Shown one piece after another: positions 7,933 through 17,619 of a stretch of DNA of 64,000 nucleotides. The notes below the pieces were generated by a model that made no database searches, was not told where the DNA came from, and saw only the letters and a program-made list of their open reading frames with translations. Numbering within the stretch: the first letter of the stretch is position 1; the number at the start of each line of letters is the position of its first letter. The stretch comes from Thalassomonas haliotis (GTDB lineage Bacteria > Pseudomonadota > Gammaproteobacteria > Enterobacterales > Alteromonadaceae): positions 1,116,001 through 1,180,000 of the forward strand of contig NZ_CP059693.1 in the NCBI RefSeq assembly GCF_028657945.1, written 5' to 3'. Made by a program: the position numbers and the translations under genes.

Positions 7933-8842
7933 GTTGTTTATGGATGTTTTAAAATATAAATTAACCGTGTTTTCTGTCGTAAATTCAACAACACAAATCG
8001 GCAGGCTTATCAAACAAAGATTAAAACTACCACGGGATGAAATTTGCGCTAATTTATCATATGGCAATTTGAAATTGCACGGTATTTTTAGATCTTTAAA
8101 AAAATTTTCTCTAAATGCCGGTATTAATACGGCCATAAGCCCATGTCTTCATGGGGGGAATTATCATCAACTGATACAGAGAGGGTAAGAGACTTCTTTG
8201 TCCAAGATACTCTCAAAGCATCAGTACCGTTAACAACTTGGGTGTATTGTGTTTGTTTTGCTGATGCAAAGACAGGATACCGGCTTATTTATCAGATTGA
8301 TTTTATTAACACCGGGACAAGTTGTTTTTATATTCCCGATAATTGTTTCATAGGTGCGGTTTATGGCCTGGTCCACTCAGGTAAAAAGCTTATGGCTGAC
8401 ACTCCTGCCGGTTTTTAATATGTTGTTTACAATGTCTTGGTCTAAATTTAGCTAAGTGTTAATGAAGTGTTGAATTATCAATATGCGTGCTGTACCCTAA
8501 TTTTCACCTCTTTTGCGGATTTGTTGTATTTGATTAAGTTAAATTATCTAGGGCAGTATATTTAAAATATTTAATTTGGATTTGTATATGGCCGCTTAAA
8601 ATACCAGGGAAAGACGCTGAATTTTCAAGAGGAAGCCATGGCAGTGTGCGATATGTAGATTTGCTTTTCTGCGGGGGAATTCCCTGAGAAGTTAATGTTA
8701 TCGCCGATGAATCTTATCACTTACCCTAAAACTCAGTATTAAAAACAGCTTAGGAGCAGGCATTCGGGTATAGAAATTACCTGGGCCGGTGAGCAATTAT
8801 TTTAATATTTCAGCAGTCATTAATATTTGATGAAGTAACACT
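7933..8842. other. long non-coding stretch before the exopolysaccharide cluster
   Basis: About 910 bp with no supported gene. A 91-codon plus-strand frame at 8143-8418 lacks a ribosome-binding site and familiar motifs. The region is AT-rich, especially 8450-8600, and probably holds promoters for the leftward LprI-like gene and for the rightward wecB operon, giving a long leader. No ops/JUMPstart element was found here. Confidence 0.5.
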
Positions 8843-10003
8843 ATGGCAATAAAAGTATTGACGGTTTTCGGTACTCGTCCTGAAGCGATTAAGATGGCTC
8901 CTTTGGTCTGCGCTTTAAATGAAAGTACAGGTATAGACGCTAAGGTTTGTGTTACCGGGCAACATAGGGAAATGCTTGATCAGGTACTTAATTTGTTTGA
9001 GATCCTTCCCGATTATGATCTTAATATCATGCAACCCGGACAATCACTTTGTGATATCACCAGCACGATTTTACTCGGTTTAAAGCCGGTTTTAACTGAA
9101 TTTCAGCCGGATATCGTGCTGGTTCACGGCGATACTTCAACTACATTTTCGGCGAGTTTGGCGGCCTATTATCAACAGATTGCTGTTGGTCATGTTGAAG
9201 CCGGGCTACGTACGGGAAACCTTTATTCTCCCTGGCCTGAGGAAGGCAATAGAAAATTGACGGCAAGCATTGCTCAATTGCATTTTGCTCCGACGCCAAC
9301 TGCCAAGGCAAATCTTGTTAAGGAAAACATCTGTGATGATTTAATCGCAGTGACCGGCAACACAGTTATTGATGCTTTATTGATGATCAAACATAAGCTC
9401 AAAACCAATGCCGATTTAGGGCAAACTTTAATCGCCAGGTTCCCGCAACTTGATGAAAACAAGAAAATGCTGCTGGTGACGGGGCACAGACGGGAAAATT
9501 TCGGCCTTGGTTTTGAACATATTTGTCAGGCACTGGCTGAACTGGCCGGTAAACATCCCCAGGTACAAATTATCTATCCGGTTCATTTAAACCCGAATGT
9601 GCGGGAACCTGTCAACCGCCTGTTAAAAGGCATTGACAATGTCCAGCTAATCGAACCGCAAAGTTATTTGCCTTTTGTTTTTTTAATGGACCGGGCTGAT
9701 ATTATTTTAACGGATTCAGGCGGTATCCAGGAAGAAGCTCCCAGTTTGGGTAAACCGGTTGTGGTGATGCGCGAAACAACCGAGCGGCCCGAAGCTGTTA
9801 TTGCCGGGACGGTAAACTTGGTGGGCACAGATAAAAAGAATATCATTGCGGCTATCGATAATCTGCTAAATGATAGCGAGCAATACAATAAAATGAGCCG
9901 GGCGCATAATCCTTATGGTGATGGCAAGGCGTGCGAGCGTATTATTGAAATTATTAAAAAGCATTTTGATGAAACTGCGGATAAACACGAAATAAGCAAT
10001 TAA
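8843..10003 (+). CDS. wecB: UDP-N-acetylglucosamine 2-epimerase (non-hydrolysing)
   Basis: A 386-aa cytoplasmic enzyme interconverting UDP-GlcNAc and UDP-ManNAc. The N-terminal [12 protein letters not shown] (10-21) is the family signature. [28 protein letters not shown] and [17 protein letters not shown] are the nucleotide-sugar binding and catalytic motifs. Length is standard. It is the first gene of the polysaccharide cluster, 13 bp before wecC, so the two together make UDP-ManNAcA. The ribosome-binding site is weak (GATGAAG). Confidence 0.95.
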   Translation: MAIKVLTVFGTRPEAIKMAPLVCALNESTGIDAKVCVTGQHREMLDQVLNLFEILPDYDLNIMQPGQSLCDITSTILLGLKPVLTEFQPDIVLVHGDTSTTFSASLAAYYQQIAVGHVEAGLRTGNLYSPWPEEGNRKLTASIAQLHFAPTPTAKANLVKENICDDLIAVTGNTVIDALLMIKHKLKTNADLGQTLIARFPQLDENKKMLLVTGHRRENFGLGFEHICQALAELAGKHPQVQIIYPVHLNPNVREPVNRLLKGIDNVQLIEPQSYLPFVFLMDRADIILTDSGGIQEEAPSLGKPVVVMRETTERPEAVIAGTVNLVGTDKKNIIAAIDNLLNDSEQYNKMSRAHNPYGDGKACERIIEIIKKHFDETADKHEISN

Positions 10004-10016
10004 ATAGAGAAGAATA

Positions 10017-11267
10017 ATGAGCTTTAAAAAAGTCTCGGTTATAGGGCTGGGTTATATCGGCCTGCCTACGGCCGCTGTTATTGCCTCACGCGGCATTGAG
10101 GTGCTGGGGGTTGATATCAACCTTGACACGGTAGAGACAATTAATGCCGGCGATATTCACATTGTGGAGCCTGACTTAGATATTATTGTCAGAGGTGTCG
10201 TGACTACGGGTAAGTTGCGGGCGACTACCAGCCCCGAAGCCGCCGATGTTTTTATGGTTGCTGTCCCGACTCCCTTTATAGAAGGTGAAAGAGATTGCCA
10301 TCAGCCGGATCTCTCTTATATCGAATCGGCGGCTAACGCAATTGCCGGAGTGCTTGAAAAAGGCAACCTTGTGATTCTTGAGTCGACTTCCCCGGTAGGT
10401 GCCACAGAAAAGTTAGCACACTGGCTGGCAGCCGCCCGCCCGGATTTAACCTTTCCACAAGATAAAGGGGATATGGCCGATATTAAAGTTGCCCATTGTC
10501 CTGAGCGGGTATTGCCCGGATATGTGTTGCAAGAGCTGGTTTCCAACGATCGCGTTATTGGCGGTATGTCGTCGGCTTGTAGTGAACTTGCCGTCAGCTT
10601 ATATCAAACTTTTGTCCGCGGGGAATGCATTATTACCAATGCCCGCACTGCGGAAATGGCTAAGCTCACCGAAAACTCCTTTCGGGATGTTAATATTGCC
10701 TTTGCCAATGAGTTATCTATGATTTGCGATAAGCTCAAAATCAATGTCTGGGAGTTGATCAAACTGGCCAATCGCCACCCCAGGGTGAATATTTTAAATC
10801 CTGGCCCCGGGGTCGGTGGTCATTGTATTGCCGTGGATCCCTGGTTTATCGTTAACTCTTGTCCCGATGAGGCCAAAATCATCAAACAGGCGAGATTAAC
10901 CAATGATGCCAAACCTTATTATGTTATCGAACAAGTGACAAAAGCGGCGGATGAGTTCAAACGCCCGGTGATCGCTTGCCTGGGACTGACCTTTAAAGCG
11001 GATATCGATGATTTACGTGAAAGTCCTGCCTTGCAAATTGTCCGGGCGCTGACGGAAAATCAGCTAGGTGAATTATTGGCGGTTGAACCGAATATTAATT
11101 GTTTGCCTGGAAACCTGGCGGGGCAAGGGGTGGAATTGACGTCATTAACATCGGCTTTGGAAAAGGCCAATGTTGTGGTTATTTTGGTCGACCATAAAGA
11201 GTTTAAAGCGGCGGATGCCAGTCAGTTTGCTACTAAGGTTGTTATCGATACCCGCGGATTGATTTAA
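10017..11267 (+). CDS. wecC: UDP-N-acetyl-D-mannosamine dehydrogenase
   Basis: A 416-aa NAD-dependent dehydrogenase oxidising UDP-ManNAc to UDP-ManNAcA in two steps. The Rossmann motif GLGYIGLPTA is at 10-19. The catalytic Cys is C270 in GPGVGGHCIAVDPWF, and GLTFKADIDDLRESPAL marks the C-terminal UDP-binding domain. Its stop overlaps the start of the next gene by one base, indicating translational coupling. It implies an acidic, ManNAcA-containing exopolysaccharide. Confidence 0.95.
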   Translation: MSFKKVSVIGLGYIGLPTAAVIASRGIEVLGVDINLDTVETINAGDIHIVEPDLDIIVRGVVTTGKLRATTSPEAADVFMVAVPTPFIEGERDCHQPDLSYIESAANAIAGVLEKGNLVILESTSPVGATEKLAHWLAAARPDLTFPQDKGDMADIKVAHCPERVLPGYVLQELVSNDRVIGGMSSACSELAVSLYQTFVRGECIITNARTAEMAKLTENSFRDVNIAFANELSMICDKLKINVWELIKLANRHPRVNILNPGPGVGGHCIAVDPWFIVNSCPDEAKIIKQARLTNDAKPYYVIEQVTKAADEFKRPVIACLGLTFKADIDDLRESPALQIVRALTENQLGELLAVEPNINCLPGNLAGQGVELTSLTSALEKANVVVILVDHKEFKAADASQFATKVVIDTRGLI

Positions 11268-12427
11268 TGCTGTTTAGCGAAAAACTTTGTATTTATCTGG
11301 CGGTGTTTTCTTTGGTGGTCAAAATGGTGATTTCGCCATTAGCCACAGGTGATTACCAGATAGCGAGTTTTCGCCTGCTCAATTATGCCTGCGATGCCGG
11401 AATTTTACTCTCGGTGTTGCTCTATTTGCCCTATACCTATAAGGCATTTTTGTTTATTCACGGTGCCTTCTGGCTGCTGCTTTTTTTCTTTGTACTTTCG
11501 ACCCTGATATACACCAATGCCGGTGGCGGTGCGGCCATCAGCCAGCACCTGAAGGTGTATTTACCTTTACTGTTTTTTAGTATGCTGGCCAGTTATTTTC
11601 ATCGAAATAAAGCCTCGGCGGTCAGCTGTTCCCGGTTGATTGCTATCATCACCGCCTTTTTGCTGGTGCTGGGATTATTGATATTACCCGTGTCAATGAA
11701 CCGGATGGAAGTATGGTGGCCCAGTTACTTTGGCGGCTTGCATACCACGGCCTATATGGCGATGGCGGTATTATTTATCAGTTATGCCTTTGTTTTAAAT
11801 GGCCGTTTGCCGACAAAAGCTTTTATTGCGATCAGCGCACTGATCCTGTTGTCTATTTTCTTCGGTTGGGGGGTGCGTACGGCCGCCTCTGCCATTGTAC
11901 TACTGATCTTATTTGTTAACCTGAGCAAAGTGAAACTGGGCAATGCCCCGCTATTGCTTTTGTCTTTTCCGCTAATGATCCTGGCCCTGATTTTTATATT
12001 GGTTTTTGTTGTCGGTACTGATGAATTTGATTATTTAACCTCGGGCCGTATCTCTATGTATCAGGATAAATTTAAACAGCTGGCGGGCAATTCAATCATT
12101 AACTGGTTGATTGGTAATGGCGCCGGCAGTGATTTGATTGAAACGGATATCTGGTGGTGGGCAGCCAAGGGGGCCCATAGCGATTTACTGACATTTTTAG
12201 TCGAAGGCGGGATGAGTTATCTGCTGGTCACTTTGGCGGTGATCGTTAACATTTATAAATTACTGGGTAAATCCGAGGCAAGGTTTTTCTTGTTTGTGTT
12301 TGTTTTTACCAGCACCTTCAGTAACGGTTATTTTACCCGAACCCTGCCTGCTTATGTGTTTTTATTCTCCCTGGCACTGGCCTTTGCTTTTAGTTATGCA
12401 CAACAAGAACAGCTTGATGAAAAATAA
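11267..12427 (+). CDS. O-antigen ligase/polymerase-like membrane protein (Wzy-type)
   Basis: A 386-aa integral membrane protein with roughly ten or more hydrophobic segments and a larger periplasmic loop around residues 255-310 (SGRISMYQDKFKQLAGNSII onwards), the layout of Wzy polymerases and WaaL ligases. In this cluster, beside a flippase, it most likely polymerises lipid-linked repeat units at the periplasmic face. Sequence alone does not separate Wzy from WaaL. The start overlaps the wecC stop (TAATG). Confidence 0.75.
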   Translation: MLFSEKLCIYLAVFSLVVKMVISPLATGDYQIASFRLLNYACDAGILLSVLLYLPYTYKAFLFIHGAFWLLLFFFVLSTLIYTNAGGGAAISQHLKVYLPLLFFSMLASYFHRNKASAVSCSRLIAIITAFLLVLGLLILPVSMNRMEVWWPSYFGGLHTTAYMAMAVLFISYAFVLNGRLPTKAFIAISALILLSIFFGWGVRTAASAIVLLILFVNLSKVKLGNAPLLLLSFPLMILALIFILVFVVGTDEFDYLTSGRISMYQDKFKQLAGNSIINWLIGNGAGSDLIETDIWWWAAKGAHSDLLTFLVEGGMSYLLVTLAVIVNIYKLLGKSEARFFLFVFVFTSTFSNGYFTRTLPAYVFLFSLALAFAFSYAQQEQLDEK

Positions 12428-13577
12428 ACTTTTACCGTTAATTTCTGTGGCTTTTCCCGGCGCCTATAAATTGCTGGTGGTTTTGCTGGCGACCTATTTT
12501 GCCGGGCAAACCGTTGCCAATGAATTCTCCCAGGCCTTTTTTTGGGTGGCGCTGCTGGTAACCTTTTCCGGGATACCTGTGACGGCCTTGATGATTTCCC
12601 CCAGTTACAGCATTCGTTTGCAAGACAAGCTGGCATTAACGCTTTTATCCAGTGTGTGCGGGTTTTTATTGGCCTATGCGGTGCAGTTAAAAGATCATAG
12701 TTTGGCGTTTAACCTGTCGGTACTCCTGGGCACTTTGCTGCTGTCGGGTTATGAAATCAATAAACGTATTTTATTAAATGCCGATGGCTTCTTATCTTTA
12801 GTGAAGGCTTCTTTTGTCACCCTGGCTCTTTTTAGCGGCCTGTTTTATTTTTGCTATCACAACGCTCAACAGCTGATCATTTTGGCTTTCAGTGCCATGC
12901 TGCTGCCCGTTGCATATTTGGTGCTAGGGCATCATAGCGGTGTCAAAAATCTGCATTATTCGCGTTTTTCGGTGCTGGCGAAAGATTTTGCCAAACATTG
13001 CTTTTCCAATATGACATCTCCTTCGCTGATGTTTGCCTTACCGATATTGCTGGTGAATGAACTGGGTGAAAACAGCGCCGTTGAGCTAGTGCAGGTTTTT
13101 TATATTTCCAGCCTCGCTTATTTATTTCCCCGGGCAATAGCGGAAAAAAATATCCCGGATATGCGCAATAACGGCATTAAAGGAACATCTGTTTATTTCT
13201 ATTTTAAAATTATTGCGCTATTTGTATTGGTGTTGGCGGTTTTTGCCGGTTTCGGCCTGGCTTTTGTTTATGGGCTCTGGCCGCTGTATCTGCTGTTATT
13301 TATTGCCATGCAAATTTCCCAGCTTAGCCTGCCTTTTTCCAACGTGCTACTGGTGAGCGGAGATATCAATTCCATATTGAAAATCAACCTGGCCTCGGCA
13401 TGCCTGCTTGTTCTTCTGGCGGCGTTAACCCTGTTTTTTTTCGAACCCGGGCAAGATCGTGCCTTGATATTGTTGCTCGATTTTCTTATTTTTCAACTGG
13501 TGAAACTGCTCTTAAATGCCTGGCTGACCCGCAAGTATTTGCAACCGGGAATTTATAAACCGGCCCTGGTGAAGTAA
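12417..13577 (+). CDS. Wzx-like polysaccharide flippase
   Basis: A 386-aa polytopic membrane protein with about twelve hydrophobic segments. It would move undecaprenyl-linked repeat units across the inner membrane. The frame is open further upstream, but the ATG at 12417 is preferred: it overlaps the previous gene by 11 bases, and the sequence from there (MKNKLLPLISVAFPGAYKLL) begins like family members. An internal SQLSLPFSNVLLVSGD segment resembles flippase helices. Assignment rests on topology and context. Confidence 0.7.
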   Translation: MKNKLLPLISVAFPGAYKLLVVLLATYFAGQTVANEFSQAFFWVALLVTFSGIPVTALMISPSYSIRLQDKLALTLLSSVCGFLLAYAVQLKDHSLAFNLSVLLGTLLLSGYEINKRILLNADGFLSLVKASFVTLALFSGLFYFCYHNAQQLIILAFSAMLLPVAYLVLGHHSGVKNLHYSRFSVLAKDFAKHCFSNMTSPSLMFALPILLVNELGENSAVELVQVFYISSLAYLFPRAIAEKNIPDMRNNGIKGTSVYFYFKIIALFVLVLAVFAGFGLAFVYGLWPLYLLLFIAMQISQLSLPFSNVLLVSGDINSILKINLASACLLVLLAALTLFFFEPGQDRALILLLDFLIFQLVKLLLNAWLTRKYLQPGIYKPALVK

Positions 13578-13612
13578 GCAGCGATGACAAGGGAAGAGAG
13601 CAAGGAGGAATG

Positions 13613-13702
13613 ATGAAACAGAATAAACGGCCTGTCAGGCAGGGATTAAGTAAGCTGGCAAGCCAGGCTAAGGTGCCGGAAGCCGCGATGAAAAAGGTAT
13701 GA
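13613..13702 (+). CDS. 29-residue basic micro-ORF in the polysaccharide operon
   Basis: A short frame coding a 29-aa basic peptide (starts MKQNKRPVRQGLSKLA, ends MKKV). The evidence for translation is an AAGGAGG site five bases before the second of two tandem ATGs. A nine-codon frame starting at 13584 ends across the same ATGATG, so coupling is possible. It fills the only sizeable gap between the flippase and the acetyltransferase. No homologue is recognised; it could instead be a remnant or a regulatory leader. Confidence 0.4.
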   Translation: MKQNKRPVRQGLSKLASQAKVPEAAMKKV

Positions 13703-13715
13703 TTAGGAGTATGAG

Positions 13716-14147
13716 ATGATGTTATACCGGGCCGGTCATTGGCTGGCAAGAAAAAACATTCCCCTTTTGCCGACACTGTGTGATCTGTTGATCCGTTTGC
13801 TCCATAACTGTGCGGTTTACAGTGCGACTGAAATAGGCAAAGGAACACAGTTTGCTTATGGCGGTATCGCCGTGGTGATCCATAAAAACAGCCGCATTGG
13901 TGACAATTGTATGATTGGCAGTAATGTCACCATAGGCGGAAGGTCAAAATCCGCTACTGTACCTGTGATCGGCGATAACGTGTACATTGCCACCGGCGCT
14001 AAGATATTGGGGGCGGTAACCATAGGCAATAATTGTGTTATCGGGGCAAATGCGGTGGTGATAGCCGATGTGCCACCGGATTGTGTTGTTGCGGGAATAC
14101 CGGCAAAAGTTATTAAAACCGGTATAGATGTTAAAGATTATTTTTAA
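13716..14147 (+). CDS. hexapeptide-repeat acyltransferase (serine acetyltransferase-like)
   Basis: A 143-aa left-handed beta-helix enzyme. Repeated [VI]-G-x-x hexapeptides run from about residue 36 to 130 (IGKGTQFAYGGIAVVIHKNSRIGDNCMIGSNVTIGGR...), and the likely catalytic His is in the VVIHKNSRIG segment. It resembles CysE C-terminal domains but lacks the CysE N-terminal helical part, as polysaccharide O-acetyltransferases do. TTAGGAG precedes the start. It probably acetylates a sugar of the repeat unit, using acetyl-CoA. Confidence 0.8.
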   Translation: MMLYRAGHWLARKNIPLLPTLCDLLIRLLHNCAVYSATEIGKGTQFAYGGIAVVIHKNSRIGDNCMIGSNVTIGGRSKSATVPVIGDNVYIATGAKILGAVTIGNNCVIGANAVVIADVPPDCVVAGIPAKVIKTGIDVKDYF

Positions 14148-14178
14148 CATCTATACCCGGCTGTGGTAAGGGAAGGAA

Positions 14179-15372
14179 ATGCTGTTTAAAGATTTTTTAT
14201 GGTGGCTTTTAAAAGAAAACCGTTTGGTAAATTTTTTATACCGGGAATGTTTTGTTTATCTTTTTCCGGTAAATAAACAGCCTGTCTCTGCTGATGCCGG
14301 CATCATAGATAAAAGCAGCCTGCTTAGCTCTGCCGGGGGCGGAAAAAGCACCCGTCTGCCGGCTATAAAAGGTTACAGCAGCGGCACCACCAATCAACCG
14401 TTAACTGTATATCGCAGTATCAAATCGGTATTGCTGGAAGAGTATATCATCAAGAGTTTCTATAAAAGCATTGCTGTGCCGCTACGCCCGCGTATCGCGG
14501 TGCTCCGCGGCGAGCAGATTAAAGTAAATACCGACGGGGACGGCATTTACTGGCGGCAGCAGTTTTTTTCCAAGCGTTTGCTGATGTCTTCTTATCATAT
14601 CTCACAGAGCAGTTTTCGCGCGTATTTAGCGGCACTGGAGACCTATAAACCTGATGTGATCATGGCATATCCCAGTGCTATAACCTTGCTGGCAAAATTT
14701 GCCAAGGGGATTTCATGGCAAGCCCGTTGGAAATTATCGGCGGTTTTTACCAGCAGTGAAAGTTTTAGCAAGGAAAACCAGCAATTGGTCAGGGAGGTGT
14801 TTGGCAATGTCTTTGATCATTATGGCCAGGCCGAACGTGTCGCCGCGTTGCAGCAATGCAGACAACAACATTACCATGTCCGGGAAGATTACTCTCAGGT
14901 TGAGTTTATTGAAGATGAGCATGGCATCAGGATTGTTGGCAGTAACCTGCACAACAAAGCCATGGTGCTTACCCGCTACGACACCAAAGATTATATAAAA
15001 GGTTTATCTTTAGATATAGCTTGCTCCTGCGGCAATCCTGCCCCTTATGTTGAGCAAATTTTAGGGCGGGACGATGATTATATTATATTGCCGGACGGCT
15101 CACATATTGGCCGTCTCGATGTTGCGTTTAAGGGCATTACCGGCCTGGTGGAGTGTCAACTTGAGCAGCGGGCGCTTGACAGTATCATTGTCAGAATGGT
15201 GCCTGAAAAAGCACAGGATATTCACGTGTTAAAAGCAGGAATCGCCGATAACCTGCGTGCTTATCTCGGGGAAAACGTGACCTTGGTTTTTCAGGTATCT
15301 GATGAGATCCCGCGCACGGCCGCCGGCAAGTTTCAATCGGTGATCCGCAGTAAGGATATTGACAGTGCGTAA
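14179..15372 (+). CDS. CapK/PaaK-like AMP-binding protein
   Basis: A 397-aa adenylate-forming enzyme related to phenylacetate-CoA ligases. The phosphate-binding loop YSSGTTNQPL is near residue 72, FTSSESFSKENQ in the middle, and GRDDDYIILPDGSHIGRLD is the adenylation hinge region. The terminal Lys motif RTAAGKFQSVIRS is intact. Such CapK-type proteins occur widely in capsule and exopolysaccharide clusters, where the acyl or amino-acid substrate is generally unknown. The next gene overlaps its 3' end. Confidence 0.8.
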   Translation: MLFKDFLWWLLKENRLVNFLYRECFVYLFPVNKQPVSADAGIIDKSSLLSSAGGGKSTRLPAIKGYSSGTTNQPLTVYRSIKSVLLEEYIIKSFYKSIAVPLRPRIAVLRGEQIKVNTDGDGIYWRQQFFSKRLLMSSYHISQSSFRAYLAALETYKPDVIMAYPSAITLLAKFAKGISWQARWKLSAVFTSSESFSKENQQLVREVFGNVFDHYGQAERVAALQQCRQQHYHVREDYSQVEFIEDEHGIRIVGSNLHNKAMVLTRYDTKDYIKGLSLDIACSCGNPAPYVEQILGRDDDYIILPDGSHIGRLDVAFKGITGLVECQLEQRALDSIIVRMVPEKAQDIHVLKAGIADNLRAYLGENVTLVFQVSDEIPRTAAGKFQSVIRSKDIDSA

Positions 15373-16441
15373 GGTCATTAATTTGATGGCGGGCACAGAT
15401 CCCGGGGGGCAGGGCGGTATCGCCACTGTGATCAAAGGTCTGAAGGGTGCGGGTTTTCTTGATGAGCATAATATCCGTTATCTGGTGACGCATTCTTCCA
15501 AACACCAGAGCCGGTTGCCGGCTTTATTATTTTTTGCCAAAGCGTGTTTGCTGCTTGGTTATTATTTGCTTTTTTATCGGGTTGGCTTGATACATCTGCA
15601 TATGGCCTCCCGCGGCAGTTATACGCGTAAAGCTTTGCTGGTGCGTATGGCGAAAGCCTTTGGCGTCAAGATTATTATTCACTTACATGGCGGCGAATTT
15701 GCCGAGTTTTACCGCAAAGAATGTTCGCTGAAAAAACAGCGCCATATCCGTGCTACCTTTAATCTGGCCGACAGGGTGATTGTGCTGTCCCGTACTTGGC
15801 TAACCTGGGTAAATAGTTTGCTTAGCGGGCAGAATAAAGCTGTGGTGATCTACAACGCCGCAGTCGGGCAGAAGGCAGCGGCAACAAAAGCAAGGACCTT
15901 AAGCATTTTATGTTTAGGGCGTCTGGCAGAGAAAAAAGGCACGGGAGATCTGCTGCGGGCTTATAAGAAAATTGTTGAACAATTTCCCGGCAGCCAGCTT
16001 ATCCTTGGCGGTGACGGTGATATCGACGGTTATCAACAACAAGCGGCAACTCTGGGTTTGCAAGATAAGGTACAATTTTTAGGCTGGGTGGTCGGGCAGG
16101 AGAAAAGCGACTGGCTCGCCACTGCCAGTGTCTATGTGTTGCCCAGCTACCATGAAGGCTTTCCGATGGGGATAATAGAAGCCATGTCGGCTGAGGTTGC
16201 CATTGTTGCATCAAAAGCCGGTGGTATTCCCGACGCCATTTGTCACGGGCATGAAGGCTTGTTGGTGGATGCCGGCGATATCGAGGGCCTGGCGGATGCT
16301 TTAGCCTTGTTGTTATCCCAACCTGAGCTGCGCAGCCGCTATACTCAGGCAGCGAAACAAAAATACCGGCAAAACTTCAGCCCTGAGATCATTTTCTCTC
16401 AACTTAATCACCTTTACCTGGAGCTGTTAAGCGATTTATGA
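15365..16441 (+). CDS. glycosyltransferase family 4
   Basis: A GT-B-fold glycosyltransferase of about 358 residues. The N-terminal donor-side loop is GTDPGGQGGIATVIKGL, and the C-terminal E-x7-E motif is EGFPMGIIEA, typical of GT4 retaining enzymes. No ATG opens the frame: TTG 15359 and GTG 15365 are candidates. GTG is preferred because AAGG lies nine bases upstream, versus three for the TTG. It overlaps the CapK-like gene. It adds a sugar to the lipid-linked repeat unit; the donor is unknown. Confidence 0.85.
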   Translation: MRKVINLMAGTDPGGQGGIATVIKGLKGAGFLDEHNIRYLVTHSSKHQSRLPALLFFAKACLLLGYYLLFYRVGLIHLHMASRGSYTRKALLVRMAKAFGVKIIIHLHGGEFAEFYRKECSLKKQRHIRATFNLADRVIVLSRTWLTWVNSLLSGQNKAVVIYNAAVGQKAAATKARTLSILCLGRLAEKKGTGDLLRAYKKIVEQFPGSQLILGGDGDIDGYQQQAATLGLQDKVQFLGWVVGQEKSDWLATASVYVLPSYHEGFPMGIIEAMSAEVAIVASKAGGIPDAICHGHEGLLVDAGDIEGLADALALLLSQPELRSRYTQAAKQKYRQNFSPEIIFSQLNHLYLELLSDL

Positions 16442-17619
16442 CAGATATTATGCAAACACGGAACATTGCGAAGGGCATACTCACACAAGCGCAAGCGGAC
16501 AGTTTTAGTGGCAGGGACCCTTTTGATGGTTTAAACAGCCGGGTTTTTTCGGCTTTCCCGCGATTAAAACAGGGCATAGCAGGCCTGGCCTGGACTCAGT
16601 TTCATAAACGTTCTTTTTTGAATTTCCGTCCCCTGGCGGGGGTGCCGAAAAAGCGCAACCCGAAAGGGGTTGCCTTGTTTATCCTCGGCTTATTAGAAGA
16701 CTATCAGCGAACACAAGAAATGCCTTATCTGAGTCAGGCTGTTGAACTGGGGCAGTGGCTGCTTACGCAGCAAAGTGATGCCCGGCAGTGGCAAAATGCT
16801 TGCTGGGGTTATCATTTTGACTGGAAGGCACGGGCATTCTTTGTGCCCGAAGGCAAACCGAATATGATCACCACTATCTATGTTGCCCGGGCGTTGTATG
16901 CCCTGGGACAGGTGACCGGTGAGGATAAGTACAAGGCACCGGCCCTTGATAGCGGCAATTTTATTGTTAAACAGCTTTTTGTCGAACACGAAGGGCGGCA
17001 GTTTTTTGCTTATATTCCCGGTGAAACGGCGTTTGTCCACAATGCCAGTTTATGGGGGGCAGCCTGGGTGGCGTTTGTCGGTAAGATAACAAACAATAGC
17101 GAATATCAGCAACTGGCCCTGACAGTAGCGCGCCAATCGGTTAAAGAACAGGCGGCTGACGGCTCCTGGGTATACGGTGCCCGGCATCATCACCAGTTTA
17201 TTGACGGTTTCCATACCGGTTACAACCTTGAGGCTTTGCACTTGCTGCGTCTTGCCCTTAACTGTGATGAATTCGATGCTGCCATCGAGCGCGGGCTGGC
17301 CTATTATAAATGCGAGCTGTTTGAACAAGACGGTACGGCGAAATATTACAGCAATAACCGCTATCCGCTGGATATGCACTCGGTTACCCAGGCGGTTATT
17401 ACCTTGCTGCGGGTCTCCGGCAGTAAAGCCGATATTGCGCTGGCAGAAAAGATCATCAAACGTTCAATTGATAACCTTTATCTGCCTGAAAAATCACGGT
17501 TTGCTTATCAAAAAAATAAACATTTCACCAATAAAATCAATTATATCCGTTGGACCCAGGCCTGGGTTTATTATTCATTTGCCTACTTTAATCATCATAG
17601 GGTACAACAGGAAAAATAA
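16438..17619 (+). CDS. six-hairpin glycosidase-like / epimerase-like polysaccharide protein
   Basis: A 393-aa soluble protein with alternating helical repeats typical of an (alpha/alpha)6 barrel, as in unsaturated glucuronyl hydrolases and glucuronyl C5-epimerase domains. Recognisable motifs are CWGYHFDWKARAFFVPEGKPNMITT, DGSWVYGARHHHQFIDGFHTGYNLEAL and RYPLDMHSVTQAV. Relatives in polysaccharide clusters are often mislabelled as delta-aminolevulinate dehydratase. No signal peptide, so it acts in the cytoplasm, perhaps modifying a precursor. ATGA overlap with the preceding gene. The reaction is not known. Confidence 0.6.
   Translation: MTDIMQTRNIAKGILTQAQADSFSGRDPFDGLNSRVFSAFPRLKQGIAGLAWTQFHKRSFLNFRPLAGVPKKRNPKGVALFILGLLEDYQRTQEMPYLSQAVELGQWLLTQQSDARQWQNACWGYHFDWKARAFFVPEGKPNMITTIYVARALYALGQVTGEDKYKAPALDSGNFIVKQLFVEHEGRQFFAYIPGETAFVHNASLWGAAWVAFVGKITNNSEYQQLALTVARQSVKEQAADGSWVYGARHHHQFIDGFHTGYNLEALHLLRLALNCDEFDAAIERGLAYYKCELFEQDGTAKYYSNNRYPLDMHSVTQAVITLLRVSGSKADIALAEKIIKRSIDNLYLPEKSRFAYQKNKHFTNKINYIRWTQAWVYYSFAYFNHHRVQQEK

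Noticed and set aside
8143-8418. 91-codon gene upstream of wecB
   Set aside because: No ribosome-binding site, no familiar motif, and composition like translated intergenic DNA.
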